In this document: positions 21,414 to 32,912 of the stretch, piece after piece
How the letters are laid out: the number at the start of each line of letters is the position of its first letter
Position numbering within the stretch: position 1 is the stretch's first letter
Source: Apodospora peruviana
Lineage: Eukaryota; Ascomycota; Sordariomycetes; Sordariales; Lasiosphaeriaceae
NCBI GenBank assembly: GCA_033439685.1
Contig: JAUEDM010000003.1
Span: forward strand, 4,680,001 to 4,744,000
Direction of reading: 5' to 3'
Length of the DNA stretch: 64,000 bases
The notes under the pieces: model-generated
What the model was told of the DNA's origin: nothing
Databases searched by the model: none
What the model saw: only the letters and a program-made list of their open reading frames with translations
Translations under genes and position numbers: made by a program

Positions 21414-23096
21414 ATTGAACTAGTGCTGACTTATTTTCGCGCGTCGCATTACACCCGGTAAAGATAACTGGAACTTTTCACAAGGGACGAAAGAAAAAAG
21501 GGACGTCAGCACTGATATATCTGGACCTCAGTAGAATCAGGCAACAACAGGAGCTCGGTGCTCAGCTCAAGCCAGATTTGGTCTTACAAACACGTTCTCC
21601 TTCAGCCGTGCAGGCAAGATCACCGTTGGGCGTACGCCAAGACTTACCAATCCCTAAAGAAAGCCGGGGTGCTCTTACGAGAAATGATGACTATGCCTGG
21701 GTATCCCTACTGGAAGCTCAGTCAATGCAAGGAGTCTCTGCACAAGCACCATCATGCTGACAAGCTGATCGGCAGGGGGCTTGCTGATGATATAAATCAT
21801 AGAAGAATGGCCTGTGTTAGTAGGCGACTCGCCTTATCTTGTACATCTCCACTTCAACTCTCTCACTCTGGAAGCCATGGTTGGCATTCCTTGATAGGGT
21901 AACTCTGACAAAAGACCTGAGGCTGTCATACCCCATTCATAGGTAAATAGTAGCCATCGGGTACCTTACAAAACCCTGTAAGATTCCGTGTCTGTGACAT
22001 ATTTTGTGATCGGCTCCTAGGGCTTGAGACGGTCTTTACAAGGGATACTTTGCTGCGTAAATGAGTATTCCCAGGATGGCTACCAGGTGCCGTAAAAAGT
22101 CACGAGCTGGGCCCTTATAAAGTACTCGATGGCGCCCTTTCTATTTACCGTGGAATGGTGTACCAGAAGCATGCAGATGACGACTACAAGCATCCAAGCA
22201 TTTTTCTAGCGTTGAACGAAGGCGCCTGATCTCATGTATACATAAGGTATGAAATTTGATTGGATATTACATGAACCAAAGAGCGGGAACACCGACAATT
22301 GACGGGCGAGCTTGAAGTCAAAGCCAAGTCTTTGTTAAGCAGTAATGTAAGGGAGCAGATAATAGAAAGTAAGAGCGATGTATAGATCATTGCTGGGTAC
22401 CGTGGCTTACAGGTTTTAATGCATTATGAGGTACAGACAGTAACCTAGCGTCCTAGCCAGCTCGAAACGTGGAATATTCAGTTTTTGACCAATGTCTCTC
22501 TCTATCCTCCTCACCCATACCTACCTTACCTACCTATGCAGCTACTTGTTAGACAACAGGCAAATTTTTCTTATTCGTGACCCATCCAAGACCACCTCCA
22601 AGCCTCGTAACAACTACTTTGCCATATACATTGTATGTTCCTTTTGCTAGCCTGTGTATGCATCCATAACTGCATCTCATGCAGAAATACGGGCTGTTGT
22701 ATGTATCCTCGCCTTCCGTAATATGCTAATTCGACGGTTATTGTAACATCTCTCCAAGCCCGGTAGGTAAATGCTCGCCATTACAAGCCAATGTTGATGT
22801 ACGACAGTGGTAACGTCCGGTGCAGAGGTCTAGGCCCGGGGATTGAAGCTCCGTGAAACGGAAGTGAGTTAGGTAAGGAAGGGAGAAGAAACTTTTATGA
22901 GCCTCTGAGCACCGACACAGAAAATCCAAGTCCAGATGATCGGATGAAATCTCTTTAGGCGCATGTAGAAGCTAGACCCCCATTGTTCAACCTGACCTCC
23001 TTACTCTTCCAACCTCATTTCAACATCCCTCAGAGCCACGCTTGACGAGCTCAACCAAACCACAGAGTAATGATACACAAACACAAAAAGCCAGGT
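21414..23096. other. AT-rich intergenic region, 1.7 kb
   Basis: Noticeably lower GC than the gene blocks, with a CTACCTTACCTACCTATG-like string near 22524-22542. No coding frame of note and no repeat copy recognised. Confidence 0.55.
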
Positions 23097-24018
23097 CTAG
23101 ATCTCATCTTTCCAGCTTTCATAGTCACTGAAGTAGCGACTATGAATCCTTTTAGCATAATCTATCAACACCGGCAGACCCCTGATGATATTTTTTGATT
23201 CAGGGCCCCTATCGTCATCACACGTCAGTATCTGTATACCAACAAGGAAATCGAAGAGAGCATGGAATAGGAGCACTTACGCTGGACAAACAAGACTCCC
23301 AGCAATAAAGGCATACACCACAGCATCCGCTTCAGTGGGCTCAGCTCCGCCAAGCACCCAGAATGGTTCCTCGTCCTCGTAAAGACTGCTGTTGATGCGC
23401 GCCTCAGCGAGCATCGCACTGAGGCTCTCCCACGCCTCCGCCTTAAGCTCAGACACCTCTTCCGACAACAAACGACCAGTACCCTGAGAATAGAGCGCGC
23501 CTTTAACAGCCCGGTAGGCAAAATTGCCGATGACCACTTGCATGAGGTAGGGCATGCCGACCAGAGCGTTGGGCCTCATGGCGTAGAAATTGTCCATCCA
23601 GCGCTCGCGGACCTGCCCAACCTCCCAATTAGCACTCCGACCCCCAAACTCAAACCCCAGTAGAGCAAGAACTCACAATGTAAAAGTACAGCTTCTCTTC
23701 CAACAACGCACGAATCGCCAAGTCCTGCGCCCTTTGCACGGGCGTTAAGGCAGCGTTGAGGTCAAGCAGGATGCCGTCGTCGACAAACTTCCTGATAATA
23801 AGCGTCGTGTCGGCGATCAGCTCGCTGCTGTCCTCGAAGCCGACGAATGGAATCTTGCCGCGCGGTGCCTGCTTCTTGGTGCCGAAGGCGGTGCGGTAGG
23901 GGACGCCGGCGAGGCGCAGACGCGTCTCAAGCTTGTTGACGAAGGGCGAGGAATTGTACTTGCCCTGCTGGAGGCTGTTGCGGTAGACGATGAGTTTTGG
24001 GGTGTCTTTGGCGGCCAT
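23097..24018 (-). CDS. Glutathione-S-transferase-fold protein (FAX/metaxin-like)
   Basis: Exons 24018-23677, 23612-23281 and 23208-23097 encode 261 residues. The N-terminal thioredoxin-like domain reads LIVYRNSLQQGKYNSSPFVNKLETRLRLAGVPYRT, with RGKIPFVGFEDSSELIADTTLI as the cis-Pro and glutathione-contact region. The helical C-terminal domain ends LPVLIDYAKRIHSRYFSDYESW. This is the 'failed axon connections'/metaxin-like branch of the GST superfamily, often of unknown substrate. A second in-frame ATG at 24078 would add 20 Ser/Arg-rich, Asp/Glu-free residues that resemble a mitochondrial presequence; I chose MAAKDTPK at 24018 as the family-like start. The last exon was found by phase-matched splicing (GTAAGT..ATAG). 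Confidence 0.85.
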
Positions 24019-25267
24019 CTTGATGATGCTGCTATGAGAACGAGAGTAAAGCCTTGTTAGTGATTGATGAGATAGCATTGAACGTGAAAGAGTCAATAAG
24101 GTGTGGAGGTCTCCAAGCAAGATGTTTTGGTCTCTGTCGTTGATATAAGTAGAAAAACGGAGCTGGTCAGATATATCGGGGATCGGAGGTTAGCAGTCCC
24201 GTTTGTCATCCCTTTTGGCTTGTTGACTCACCCGGGTAGGCTGGTTGGCGTTCTAGTGGCGTTATCTTTGCGGTTCAATTGGCTGGATTGTGTTTGTTGA
24301 GGCTGCTGTGCCGACTGCCTACGTGCGCCTTACGGAGCATTCCTCATTTATTACCAAGATACGGGCGAATCCTGGGCCGCAGAAAGCGGGAGCCGGTCGG
24401 TCTCCGGAAGCGGGAGCGGGAGCGGGAATTTCGACAAAAGCGGGAGCCGGTCTTGACAAATATTCGAGTCGCGAATGGCGAAGTAGGTCGCGTCAGTACG
24501 GGTCTCGGCAGACGGGTGGCTTCGCTTCTCGACATCTGGCCAACCGATTTGAACGAATAAGATGGTGAACATGTGGCGGCGATAATGCCGAGACGAATTG
24601 AGCTGGGCTGAGCCTGGGCTGTCCGAATGTCGCGACTTCCACGGGCAGATGGTTCCGGACTGCTGCCAGTGCCTTCCGTCGAAGCTGATGGCAGGCGCCT
24701 ATTTAAGTTCCTGTTCCTGCATGGAATGGTTCCTTTTAGCTCCATGTGACCGACAGGACACCCGTGGGCCAGAACCTTGATGGCGAGATCAACTGCAAGG
24801 TACCAGGTACCAGTTCTGCCAGTGTAGCAGGTACCGAGCACTTTGACAGTAATCAGGAAGGCACGTCCGTCCTCTACATTTGCCGGTGGCACAACTCGAT
24901 TCACATCCCGATCCACAGTGTGCCTGAGGTGGTTTACACATCGATTCTTCGATTCGGCGTGCCGAACACTTTGACCGGAATCATCTCAAAGACGTCACAA
25001 ATCTCGCAGCATGTGACAGCTCCCCTCGCCTTCGACCCGCCGAAAGCTTCAAGTATTCTCATATTAACTTTCTTTAACCTGAGCCCTTTTTGAACGAAGT
25101 TCAGTCGAACCACATGTGATGACGCCCTGTGGGAACGGATTAGGGGTCGATGACGCCTACAAAACCTCTGAAGGCGACACCCACAATATTTTATATAAAG
25201 CCTCGCGTGGGTATCCGGTCATGCATTTACCCTTCTATCAACGCGATAGCTCTCACCTTCCAGTAAG
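24019..25267. other. Intergenic region, 1.25 kb, with short GC-rich repeats
   Basis: Divergent upstream region. Between about 24375 and 24455 the string AAGCGGGAGC recurs several times with spacers. No gene is supportable. Confidence 0.5.
25192..25199 (+). promoter_or_regulatory. TATA box of the downstream frameshifted gene
   Basis: TATATAAA-type sequence about 70 bp before the ATG at 25268, a normal TATA-to-start distance for a short fungal leader. Confidence 0.45.
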
Positions 25268-26703
25268 ATGGCCAACCTAAAGCTGTGGTCCGATAAGGCC
25301 CGTCGTTGGGCCGCTGCCCGGATCATGCCCAATGACTCTAATCCCTCTAACAACTCCAACAACTCGCAGTCTATCAGCAATGATGATGGTGATCAACATT
25401 ACAAATCCCCATATACTTCACACAAATCCAGCCACGAGGAGCATTTCATATCTTCTGGACCGGCCGCGCTGGGACCCGAACAGCAGTATCCGCAGCGTAC
25501 CATCTCTGCTGCTAGTGCAATTCCGGGATATCCTCCGACCGAACCGCCTCCCCCATACGAGTACCTTGTTAGCATTCCAAATGCTCCTCGGACCCAACCG
25601 TCCCTGATCGGCTTTCCTGTTGGCACCCCGAATACTGCTCGAACGCAACTGCCCCCGATTGACTTGCTTGTTAGCGGTCCAAACGCTCCTCCTCCTACCA
25701 GGACCAGCAACGACAGAAATAACGTCAACAGGGGACGGGAGCCGATCCGGCAGTTCTGTGCGCCACGTTTTACTGAAGTCGAAATCCAGCGCCGAGGAGG
25801 AGACGGGGCGGTTGTCTATCTTCATTGCGCGGGTTGCGGCCAAGACCACCCTGACGGCTACTTCTCGATGAAGCAACCGGGACTACCGCTAACATCACGG
25901 CTCTGAATTGGCAGGAAGGGTTTGTCAGGGTATGCGATCACCTAACTGTTAAGTGGGATGAGGTGGAGCGCATTCTCATAGAGGCTAAGAAAAAAAGAGT
26001 AAGCGCGGTATGTTCAAAGAAGCCAGAGCGCTATATATTGGCAAGGACATGTCGATGTTCGTATCCCAGCCATAATAACCGATGCAAGCAAGTTTATTAC
26101 GCTCTCAACGTCTGGCTAGCAGACCACGGTGGCAATGCCAGCATCACACTCACCTGGGGGTCACACTTCCCTTCGGTCGAACATGGGCGCAAGCTTTTAC
26201 AGTCGGCACTAGCTGACCGGCATGGCGGCAACAAAGAGGAAGACTTCTTATGTGCCGTATCAAGATCGGGCTTCGGTATCGAAAGAGGCCTTTTTCCCAA
26301 CGAGTCAGGGGATTTTCCTCCATGCCCGTGCCAGAAATACGGAAACGCTCCTGGACTGTGTTCCGGTGGTGCATGCCATCACCCATATTGCTTTGGTAAT
26401 CTTGAGTACTTCTGCTGGTCGGCGGGGACAAATGAAATTCAGAACGGTGTTCCTGATACTATCCGCTATACGATAACAATGAAATTCGATGGAGAAGAGC
26501 TGGAAGCTCTCGACAGGGGCAAGGCGAGGATTGACCCGAGTAAGGCCTGGTTTGCCATGATCCACCCGGATTCGTATAACGATGGAAGAAGGCAGTGGTG
26601 CAAGGACTTGTCTTGCAAGAGCTATTTGCTGGTCGGGGAGCCACACAGGGGTGCAGAACGGAATTGGAAGCTGCGGCGGGCCTGCACGCCGCCATGCGCA
26701 TAG
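25268..26703 (+). pseudogene. Unknown Cys-rich fungal protein split by a frameshift
   Basis: The first frame (25268-25906) starts MANLKLWSDKARRWAAARI, has a Pro/Asn-rich linker and then FCAPRFTEVEIQRRGGDGAVVYLHCAGCGQDHPDGYF. The reading then continues one frame over, from about 25855, as LDEATGTTANITALNWQEGFVRVCDHLTVKWDEVERIL and on to 26703, through a Cys-rich region (CRCSYPSH, CPCQKYG, CSGGACHHPYC) and WCKDLSCKSY. Both halves look coding and the overlap is only about 50 bp, too short for an intron, so one lost base near 25860 best explains it. Either a recent pseudogene or an assembly error. I do not recognise the family; the paired Cys suggest metal binding. The TATA box upstream and the MITE 220 bp downstream are notable context. 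Confidence 0.6.
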
Positions 26704-26915
26704 TTCTGGATTTTCCATCATTATGGGCTTACTTAGAGCTGTGTAGCCTCGGCAACCCGTCAATATTGCCTTTGGCGATTGTACCGACATTGGCCGCTTA
26801 TGGCGAAATTTCTCATATTTGTACCAGTGTGCCACTTCTTAGGAGCTGAGGTTTTGTTTGTTTTGTTGTTTGTTGGGTGGTTTTATAAACTGGTTTTAGT
26901 GTTCTGTACAGGTAT

Positions 26916-27272
26916 ATAAAGAAGAGGTGGTCTCGAAGGACTGTAGGAAACGACTTGCTAAACTACAGGGACTCCTTTGCCCTAGTCCGGAAAACTTACC
27001 TAGTATAAGTACCTTCCAAAGCCTTATTTAAATAAGAAAAAGACGTATTTATGATGGTCGGTGCGATTGAGCCTTGATTGGATTGATTGCGACCGTCAAC
27101 GGTATATAACCCATTAGAATTCCAAAGGCTGATTGACACCTTTGGTATTCCGGCATCCTTTTGCGATTGAGGGGGGTTTGGTGTAATGGTTTGGGTCATT
27201 GCACTGGCTCGTCACATACCTACAGTTTGGCAAGATGTTTTCTACAGTCCTCCGAGACCACCTTATAAAGAA
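26916..27272. mobile_element. MITE copy A, hAT-like, with 8-bp target duplication
   Basis: Element 26924-27264 (341 bp) begins GAGGTGGTCTCGAAGGACTG and ends with the inverse CGAGACCACCTT. It is flanked by the direct repeat ATAAAGAA at 26916-26923 and 27265-27272, an 8-bp duplication expected of hAT transposases. No coding capacity, so non-autonomous. The left 130 bp match copy B; the middle does not. Confidence 0.75.
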
Positions 27273-27297
27273 ACAGATGCTTACAATCCTCATGTTT

Positions 27298-28593
27298 TTA
27301 GGTGCCTAGATGAGCACTGATATTCTCCAAGTCCGGATACCGTATCTCCAAATCAACCTGCGCCTCCCGTTTTATAATTTTGGCCATGACACCGCCAATC
27401 GCGAAGGTGTTCCCCAGGAACCGCACCATCCTATCATAAGAATCAATCGGTTCCCCCAACAAGCCCGGGCCGTAATCATCATTCTCTTCTTCTCCTTCTT
27501 CTGCTTCCTCGTCATCATCTTCCTGTTCAGGGAAATCGTCTCTAAACAGAACCTGAGCAAAGTCATGAACAAACGGCTTCCGCGTGTTCTGGTCAACCAA
27601 CACGTTCTGCGGCCTGCAATCCTCCATCAGCACGCCGCGCTTATTAATCTCGAACGCAATGTCCACGGCCTCCTGCACGATGCGGCTCCATTCCGATTTT
27701 GGCTGTGCTGCCTTGGGGTGTGTGGGAAGTTGGTCAAGACTGTAACCGACAATCTTTTCCATGATTACACCATAGATGGTGAACGACTCGTCGTCGTCGT
27801 CGTCGTCGTCGTCTGCGGCGGGTGCGATGGAGAATTTCACGTGCGCTAGGACTTTAGGAATACCAATCCCTTGCAAGTCTGAGAGTCTATCGTACGCTTT
27901 TGTTTCGGTGCGAAACTGTTGCACGGCAAGCAGTTGGAGCGCGCACTCGAATCTGGCCAGGCGGTCGGCTTTTGTTAGGTGACGGCGCCGTCGCCGCCGG
28001 TAACTGTGCGAGGGGAAGATCTGGCCGCCGGCGCGGGTGATACTGGTCTCTTTGTCTCTGAGAAGTCGGGCGGCGTATGCGGCGGAGTCGCCTGACCGTA
28101 CGAATTCTCTGTAAGCTGTTTCTGATGAGATCGTGTTTGGGAGGAATCTACTACTCCTATGGGATGGTTGTTGTGGTGGAGGTGGTGGACGACGGCGCGG
28201 GCGAGGGTCGCCCCGGAAGTTGGGGCCGAAGCGGCGGTCGTAGAGCTTGAGCGCCACCGTGCGGGTGTTACGGTGCAGGTCTTCGTGGATGAGGGGGACG
28301 ATCAGCATTACCGGTGACTGAGTGACGGGGAAGTTTTTGACGACGAGGACTTTTAGATTCGACGTCAAGGGGATGGTTTCGCCGTCGTAGGTGCGGATGA
28401 CTGTGAGGGTTAGAGTTTTTGAAGGCTTATAGGGGTTCGGGGTGATGTCATTTAGGTCCAGGTCGTCGTCGTTGTCGTCGACCTCGTCGCTACAGCTCGA
28501 GCTATCACTGATAGTGGAAATCGGCAGTATTGGAGCGGTTGGGTTATGTTCGTTCATGTTGTCCGATGTACCGGGAATTGTAGTCCCTTCCAT
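27298..28593 (-). CDS. Divergent protein-kinase-like protein
   Basis: Single frame of 431 residues starting MEGTTIPGTSDNMNEH; the ATG at 28593 is the first in frame. An acidic, disordered N-terminus precedes TVALKLYDRRF (candidate ATP-binding Lys116). The core motif RRGVLMEDCRPQNVLV gives a catalytic-loop-like Asp325 and Asn, and VHDFAQVLF near 344 stands where DFG would be, with Ala replacing Gly. This is the pattern of the kinase/phosphotransferase-like proteins abundant in ascomycete accessory regions; activity is uncertain. Low-complexity inserts include a poly-Asp run encoded by GTC repeats (27787-27813 on the plus strand) and a Glu-rich stretch near 355-375. The 3' end lies 33 bp from MITE copy A. 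Confidence 0.65.
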   Translation of the reverse strand: MEGTTIPGTSDNMNEHNPTAPILPISTISDSSSCSDEVDDNDDDLDLNDITPNPYKPSKTLTLTVIRTYDGETIPLTSNLKVLVVKNFPVTQSPVMLIVPLIHEDLHRNTRTVALKLYDRRFGPNFRGDPRPRRRPPPPPQQPSHRSSRFLPNTISSETAYREFVRSGDSAAYAARLLRDKETSITRAGGQIFPSHSYRRRRRRHLTKADRLARFECALQLLAVQQFRTETKAYDRLSDLQGIGIPKVLAHVKFSIAPAADDDDDDDDESFTIYGVIMEKIVGYSLDQLPTHPKAAQPKSEWSRIVQEAVDIAFEINKRGVLMEDCRPQNVLVDQNTRKPFVHDFAQVLFRDDFPEQEDDDEEAEEGEEENDDYGPGLLGEPIDSYDRMVRFLGNTFAIGGVMAKIIKREAQVDLEIRYPDLENISAHLGT

Positions 28594-29036
28594 CTTGGCG
28601 TACGTGAGGTAGTTATTATCGCCTGGCAATGGTTTGGACTGAGGTGGTAATTTTGGAAGTTGAAAAGTTTGTGAGGAATCTGGAACGTTTGGGAGACAGT
28701 GTGATAAACCCCGAATGATTGACGTAAAAGGAGCTCCATCCTGCCGAGTTCGTCTGAGTCACACCGAGCTCTTGGCCCTGTCCAGCCGCAGTTCACGTGT
28801 TGCGGCGGCCGCGACCACACAAAATCTTTCATATCTAGCATACCAACCTAAACGATGGAGTTCCAACGATACCGGACTCTCAGTGACATGTCTCTGTGGG
28901 CCTGGGCAACCAATCCGGGTTACATCTGTCGCAGTATATTCTCGAACAATAAGGCTGGGCCATCCACATCCAGACTAACCCGACCTTAGAGAAAGGCCAG
29001 GCTGCCTCAACCATGGCCACTCGGTGCGGTCATAGC
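28594..29036. other. Intergenic region, 440 bp
   Basis: Upstream of the kinase-like gene and downstream of the disrupted gene that follows. Nothing coding is visible. Confidence 0.5.
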
Positions 29037-29750
29037 CTAGCTAGGAGCCGTCTTGACAAGCGGTCCTGCCTCACCCGTCGTCTTCGTCGCCCAGCCATTC
29101 AAGCATACTTCACCTCCTCCGCGATCGTATTCCTCCAGACTGGCATAAAACTTCCCACCCAGCCGCTTCAGAATCTCAACTTTCTCCGCCATGTTCCTTG
29201 CGAGCTGGACCTGCGGCACTTCTCAGGGGACTAGATTGTCCTTCTCCTCAATAACCCCTAGCAGGATCGTGTCGAACTCGACGACCCATAGCCCCTCACC
29301 AGTCTCTGGACCCCGACCGTCCGGGTACGCAACCGCCAGCCACCTTCTTTCCATCGCGGTGGGCCGTGGCTCTTCGTTATCCATGAGCATGACGTATGTG
29401 TCATCGTCGTCCATCAGGTCCAATATAAAATACCAACGCTGGTCGCTGTCAAACCACTTGACGCCTAGGAGCAACAGCCGCTGGCAGAGCGCATCCTCCT
29501 TATCTTGGTCCGAGTCGCGGAGCATGGATAGGTCGACAGGATCCAGACCGAGAAAGTCAAAGTCCAGCGCCGTCACGCGCTCAAGGACTATGATACCGCC
29601 GCGACAGGGCCAGCCCCAGACCCCGACTGCATTGTTGTTGAAGGTTATGCGCCGGGTTGGTGGCCAGATCCTGGGGATTGAAGGCTGATATTGGCCCAAG
29701 CAACTCCTGGCAGCGGGTTGATGGCCCGTGGCCCTCTCTCCGGTCCGCAT
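29037..29750 (-). pseudogene. Conserved fungal hypothetical gene interrupted by an in-frame stop
   Basis: The frame starts MRTGERATGHQPAARSC and runs through TFNNNAVGVWGWPCRGGIIVL, LDFDFLGLDP, CQRLLLLGVKWFDSDQRWYF and RRWLAVAYPDGRG to GVIEEKDNLVP. Here TGA (29225-29223) stops it. Directly behind the stop, in the same frame, the sequence continues coherently for 60 residues (VQLARNMAEKVEILKRLGG, FYASLEEYD, WATKTTGEAGPLV) and ends at a second stop. The downstream part matches the usual C-terminus of this ascomycete family as I recall it. One nonsense change from CGA, AGA or GGA would explain it; there are no indels. Readthrough cannot be excluded, but the stop context is not a recognised readthrough signal. 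Function of the family is unknown. Confidence 0.65.
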
Positions 29751-31313
29751 GTTGAATTCAAAATCTTCACTGTATTGGCTGGCTGAATTGTCTCCCAGGC
29801 GCTATCAAGTTCAATTGCGGTGGACGGCCGAGAAGGTCAGTGTCGCAAACGCTCAACGGTATAACGATAGTGATGATACCAGGTGTTGGATTAAATGCGT
29901 GCTGGGTCACCAAAAAGGGTTGAAGTTTGGGGCTGTCACAGTTGTATTCTCAACTCTGCGGAACTATTGCCAGGCTGATTTGTGTGTACAGGTGACGTCC
30001 CAGAGAGCCGGATGTGGCATTTATCGCTGCCTAGATATATCCAGTCCAGCCCAGAGTAGGCAACAGAAAACCAAGATCCGCTCCTGTCAACTCGGCAAAC
30101 GGCCTTGAACCGGAGGATGCCCCCGCCAACCTCTCTACGACAAGCTGGGATCAATATCAGATTGGCAGCGAAGAGGACGCGAGTTCTCTCGACTTCACGT
30201 ATCCGGGCTGCCGGGACAGGTGGAGTACTTGAGGGTCGCCTTCTAAATGCCTGAGACGGTTGATAAAGGTTGGGAGTAATTTGTCTAACAAAGTCCCTGT
30301 GTACTCACTTAGAATAATGAGGCTTGTCTAGGTACGTTATATAGCGTCACTCCTGCCGGTGACAGGTACTTGGCCAAATAGAATGAAATAAGGCCATGAA
30401 CTTGGTAGTCTCAAAGTATCAGTCAACCTGACTTTAGTGTTGGGCATGAAGTACTATGCTACTCCATCAGAATACCGAAGTGTGCATCACAACCTTGAAG
30501 CAAGTGTAAGGGCACACTTTCAACATCCACCAGGCGGAGGAGGACGCTGGCAATCCACCTAGAAGGCAAAACCGCAGACGATGGAGGGCATCCGGAGAGA
30601 AGCACACGGTCTTAAAACACAGAAAATGCGAGGGTTGCGGGTGTTTGCTGATATTTTTGGTGGTTCTCTTATTTCGTCGGGGTCGGCAGATCCGAGATAA
30701 ACTATGTGGAAGATTGGGTTTCAATAGCTTCAATTGCAGGCCACAACGGGGACGACATAAATGATCTTCTGCATGTGGAACTCGCCAAGAAATGAGGTAG
30801 CCTGGTTAATACTACAAGTCTGACATAGACAAGAGTAAATGCTGAGGTAAGTGAACCTGGCTGGAATAAATGATCGCAGAAGGGATTTGCATCCCTGGGC
30901 TCGGCTCGGACTCTGAGGGACTCCGAGTTTCGACCACATCCTGTCGTGGGGGTTCAAGCGTTACGCGGATAGCGATTCACTAACAGAACTCTCAGCTTGT
31001 TCCTGCTTTAGCTGTTAACTACCAACTACACTTCCAGCGGCACAGCCCTGCACAGTCACAGATCCAGCATGGTGAGCCGCAGATATGACCCCTGACCAGG
31101 CATGCGACGTTCAGCCCTGTCGAGTTTCTAAATTCATCTTAAATATAGTATAATCACATGGCGTGGTATGAATTACATGATGAACTCTGCTCTCTCTCCC
31201 GTAATATATGCCGTATGTAATCAGCCTACTTACACGATATCTGAGTCCTGCCACCAGTTAGTTCCACCGTCCCCAACTTCACGCAGCATCTCCAGAACCC
31301 AAGTTTGCCTAAA
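29751..31313. other. Intergenic region, 1.56 kb
   Basis: AT-rich in its second half. No open frame with coding character, no transposon match to the local MITE, and no RNA gene seen. Confidence 0.5.
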
Positions 31314-32285
31314 ATGGCATCAAATTGCCCTATTTTATTCCTATCCCTCCTCGCCGCCGCCAAATTGGTCGCGGGCGACTCAGTGTCCTCCATAAGCACT
31401 TTAGGTATCGACCCTGCAAAACTCGACACGATATTCTTGACGCCCAACGCAACAGGCGAAGCCCGCTTTAACGGCTACAACCTCAGCGCGCCATGGCTGA
31501 CGAACAGCTTCGACGGCTGGGGCTTCCGGATCAAAGTCGCGGCCGATGTGCCGGTAGTCGAAGGGGGGTTTCGGACGGTGACCAAGATCGAGGTGGACGC
31601 GCCCGACTTCCTCGTGGTTGCTGGCAACGACACCGCCAGCAAAATCCCCACGGACCCCTCTTGGTCCAGTCTCTGCCAGCAGATATGGTTCGTGCCGGGG
31701 CTCAACTCCACGCCCGAAAGTTCTTTCGACCCGACCTGCAAAGGGGTGCTCCCGGGAAACTGCATCGACGACCTCAAGCGAAGCCTGAGCGATGGGTACG
31801 ACAACAGCCGTGGTCCGGGCCGCTGTCCGTATGAAGACTGGCCACTGAGCTGTGTTACAGCTGGAAACACTTCCGGGAGCGTGCAAACATGTAAACCACA
31901 AACCATCCAATTTTGGGGACGTTTTTCTTTTCGTTGACAAATTGTTTCATTTTTAGCGCTCGATACCAACTCCTCCACAACTACCAAGGACGGGATCTAT
32001 GGCTACGCGACCCTTTCCGACGACCCGGACCCGCACCAGCTCGGCAACTTTACTGCCTATGACAGCGCGATTCGTCAGATCCACGTTCTGGGGCTGGTAT
32101 GGGGCTACATGAACACCACGACTCCCACCGAGAACGATCCAAAGCCCCCGGTCCAGTTGAGTTGTCTCCGGGCGAACAGTTTCAGTGAGGGGAGCCGACG
32201 ACTCAGTGCTGGTGTCTCTGTCAAAGCAACATCTGTTTGGTTGATGGCTGCCGTGGTTGGCGTTGCTTCCGCGTGGCTTTTGTAA
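31314..32285 (+). CDS. Secreted, probably GPI-anchored glycoprotein
   Basis: Exons 31314-31890 and 31957-32285 encode 301 residues; the second exon has no start codon of its own and was found by splice phase (GTAAAC..TTAG). A signal peptide (MASNCPILFLSLLAAAKLVAG) leads into a domain with WGFRIKVAADVPVVEGGF, SSLCQQIWFVPGLNS and CPYEDWPLSCV, several N-glycosylation sites and about seven Cys. The C-terminus, SVWLMAAVVGVASAWLL, is a GPI-type hydrophobic tail. It probably resides in the cell wall or plasma membrane. I do not recognise a named family. The ATG sits in AAAATGG, a good context. Confidence 0.75.
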
Positions 32286-32912
32286 CGATATTGAATTGTG
32301 CTCTGAAATAAAGGGGGATTGTTGATGGTAGGATTTTGGTGACGACGAGTTCAGGAGTTGGGGCGTTACGTACCTTATGATGAGATGGTTCCAGTGGCAT
32401 TGATAGAGTCGGGATTTACAGTACAGCCGACGATGGATTGGGTAGTGCTTCCTAGAGTCGAGTGTATAATACCATAGACATGAGGTCGTATTTACATGTA
32501 TATTGCTTGAAGATTCTGTTGAATGTATGCTCCGCTAGCATCGGCTATCGCAATCACTGTTGCTGGCTTGAGAGATTCCCCTCCGGTCGTACAGTTGTGG
32601 CGAAGCTTTTACGCTCGGCTGCAGGGCGCATCGAAGTTCGTTAGGCTGTCTGGTCAGGCTCTCTCACCCCTGTATCTAAACCTCCCAATTCGTCAACTGC
32701 ACGACCTGTCGGCACATCCAACACATGCAACTATTTTACTCAGCCACCACCAATTGTAGCCTGACTTCCGTAGAAAATTGAACTCCTCCCTTCCCAGTGA
32801 AGTTCATCGTCTCTCACTTCCGCATTTGAGAACCGTCCCTCCTACATTTTTCCTAACGCGTAACGACCAATAAGTATCTGTATTTATCTTGATACGGGAA
32901 GACTGCTTCGAC
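32286..32912. other. Intergenic region, 630 bp
   Basis: Tandem-gene spacer with no gene. A pyrimidine-rich stretch before 32880 is likely the promoter and start region of the next gene. Confidence 0.45.

Noticed and set aside
31401..31987. Two long minus-strand frames
   Set aside because: Antisense to the secreted protein, which has a signal peptide and a phase-correct second exon.
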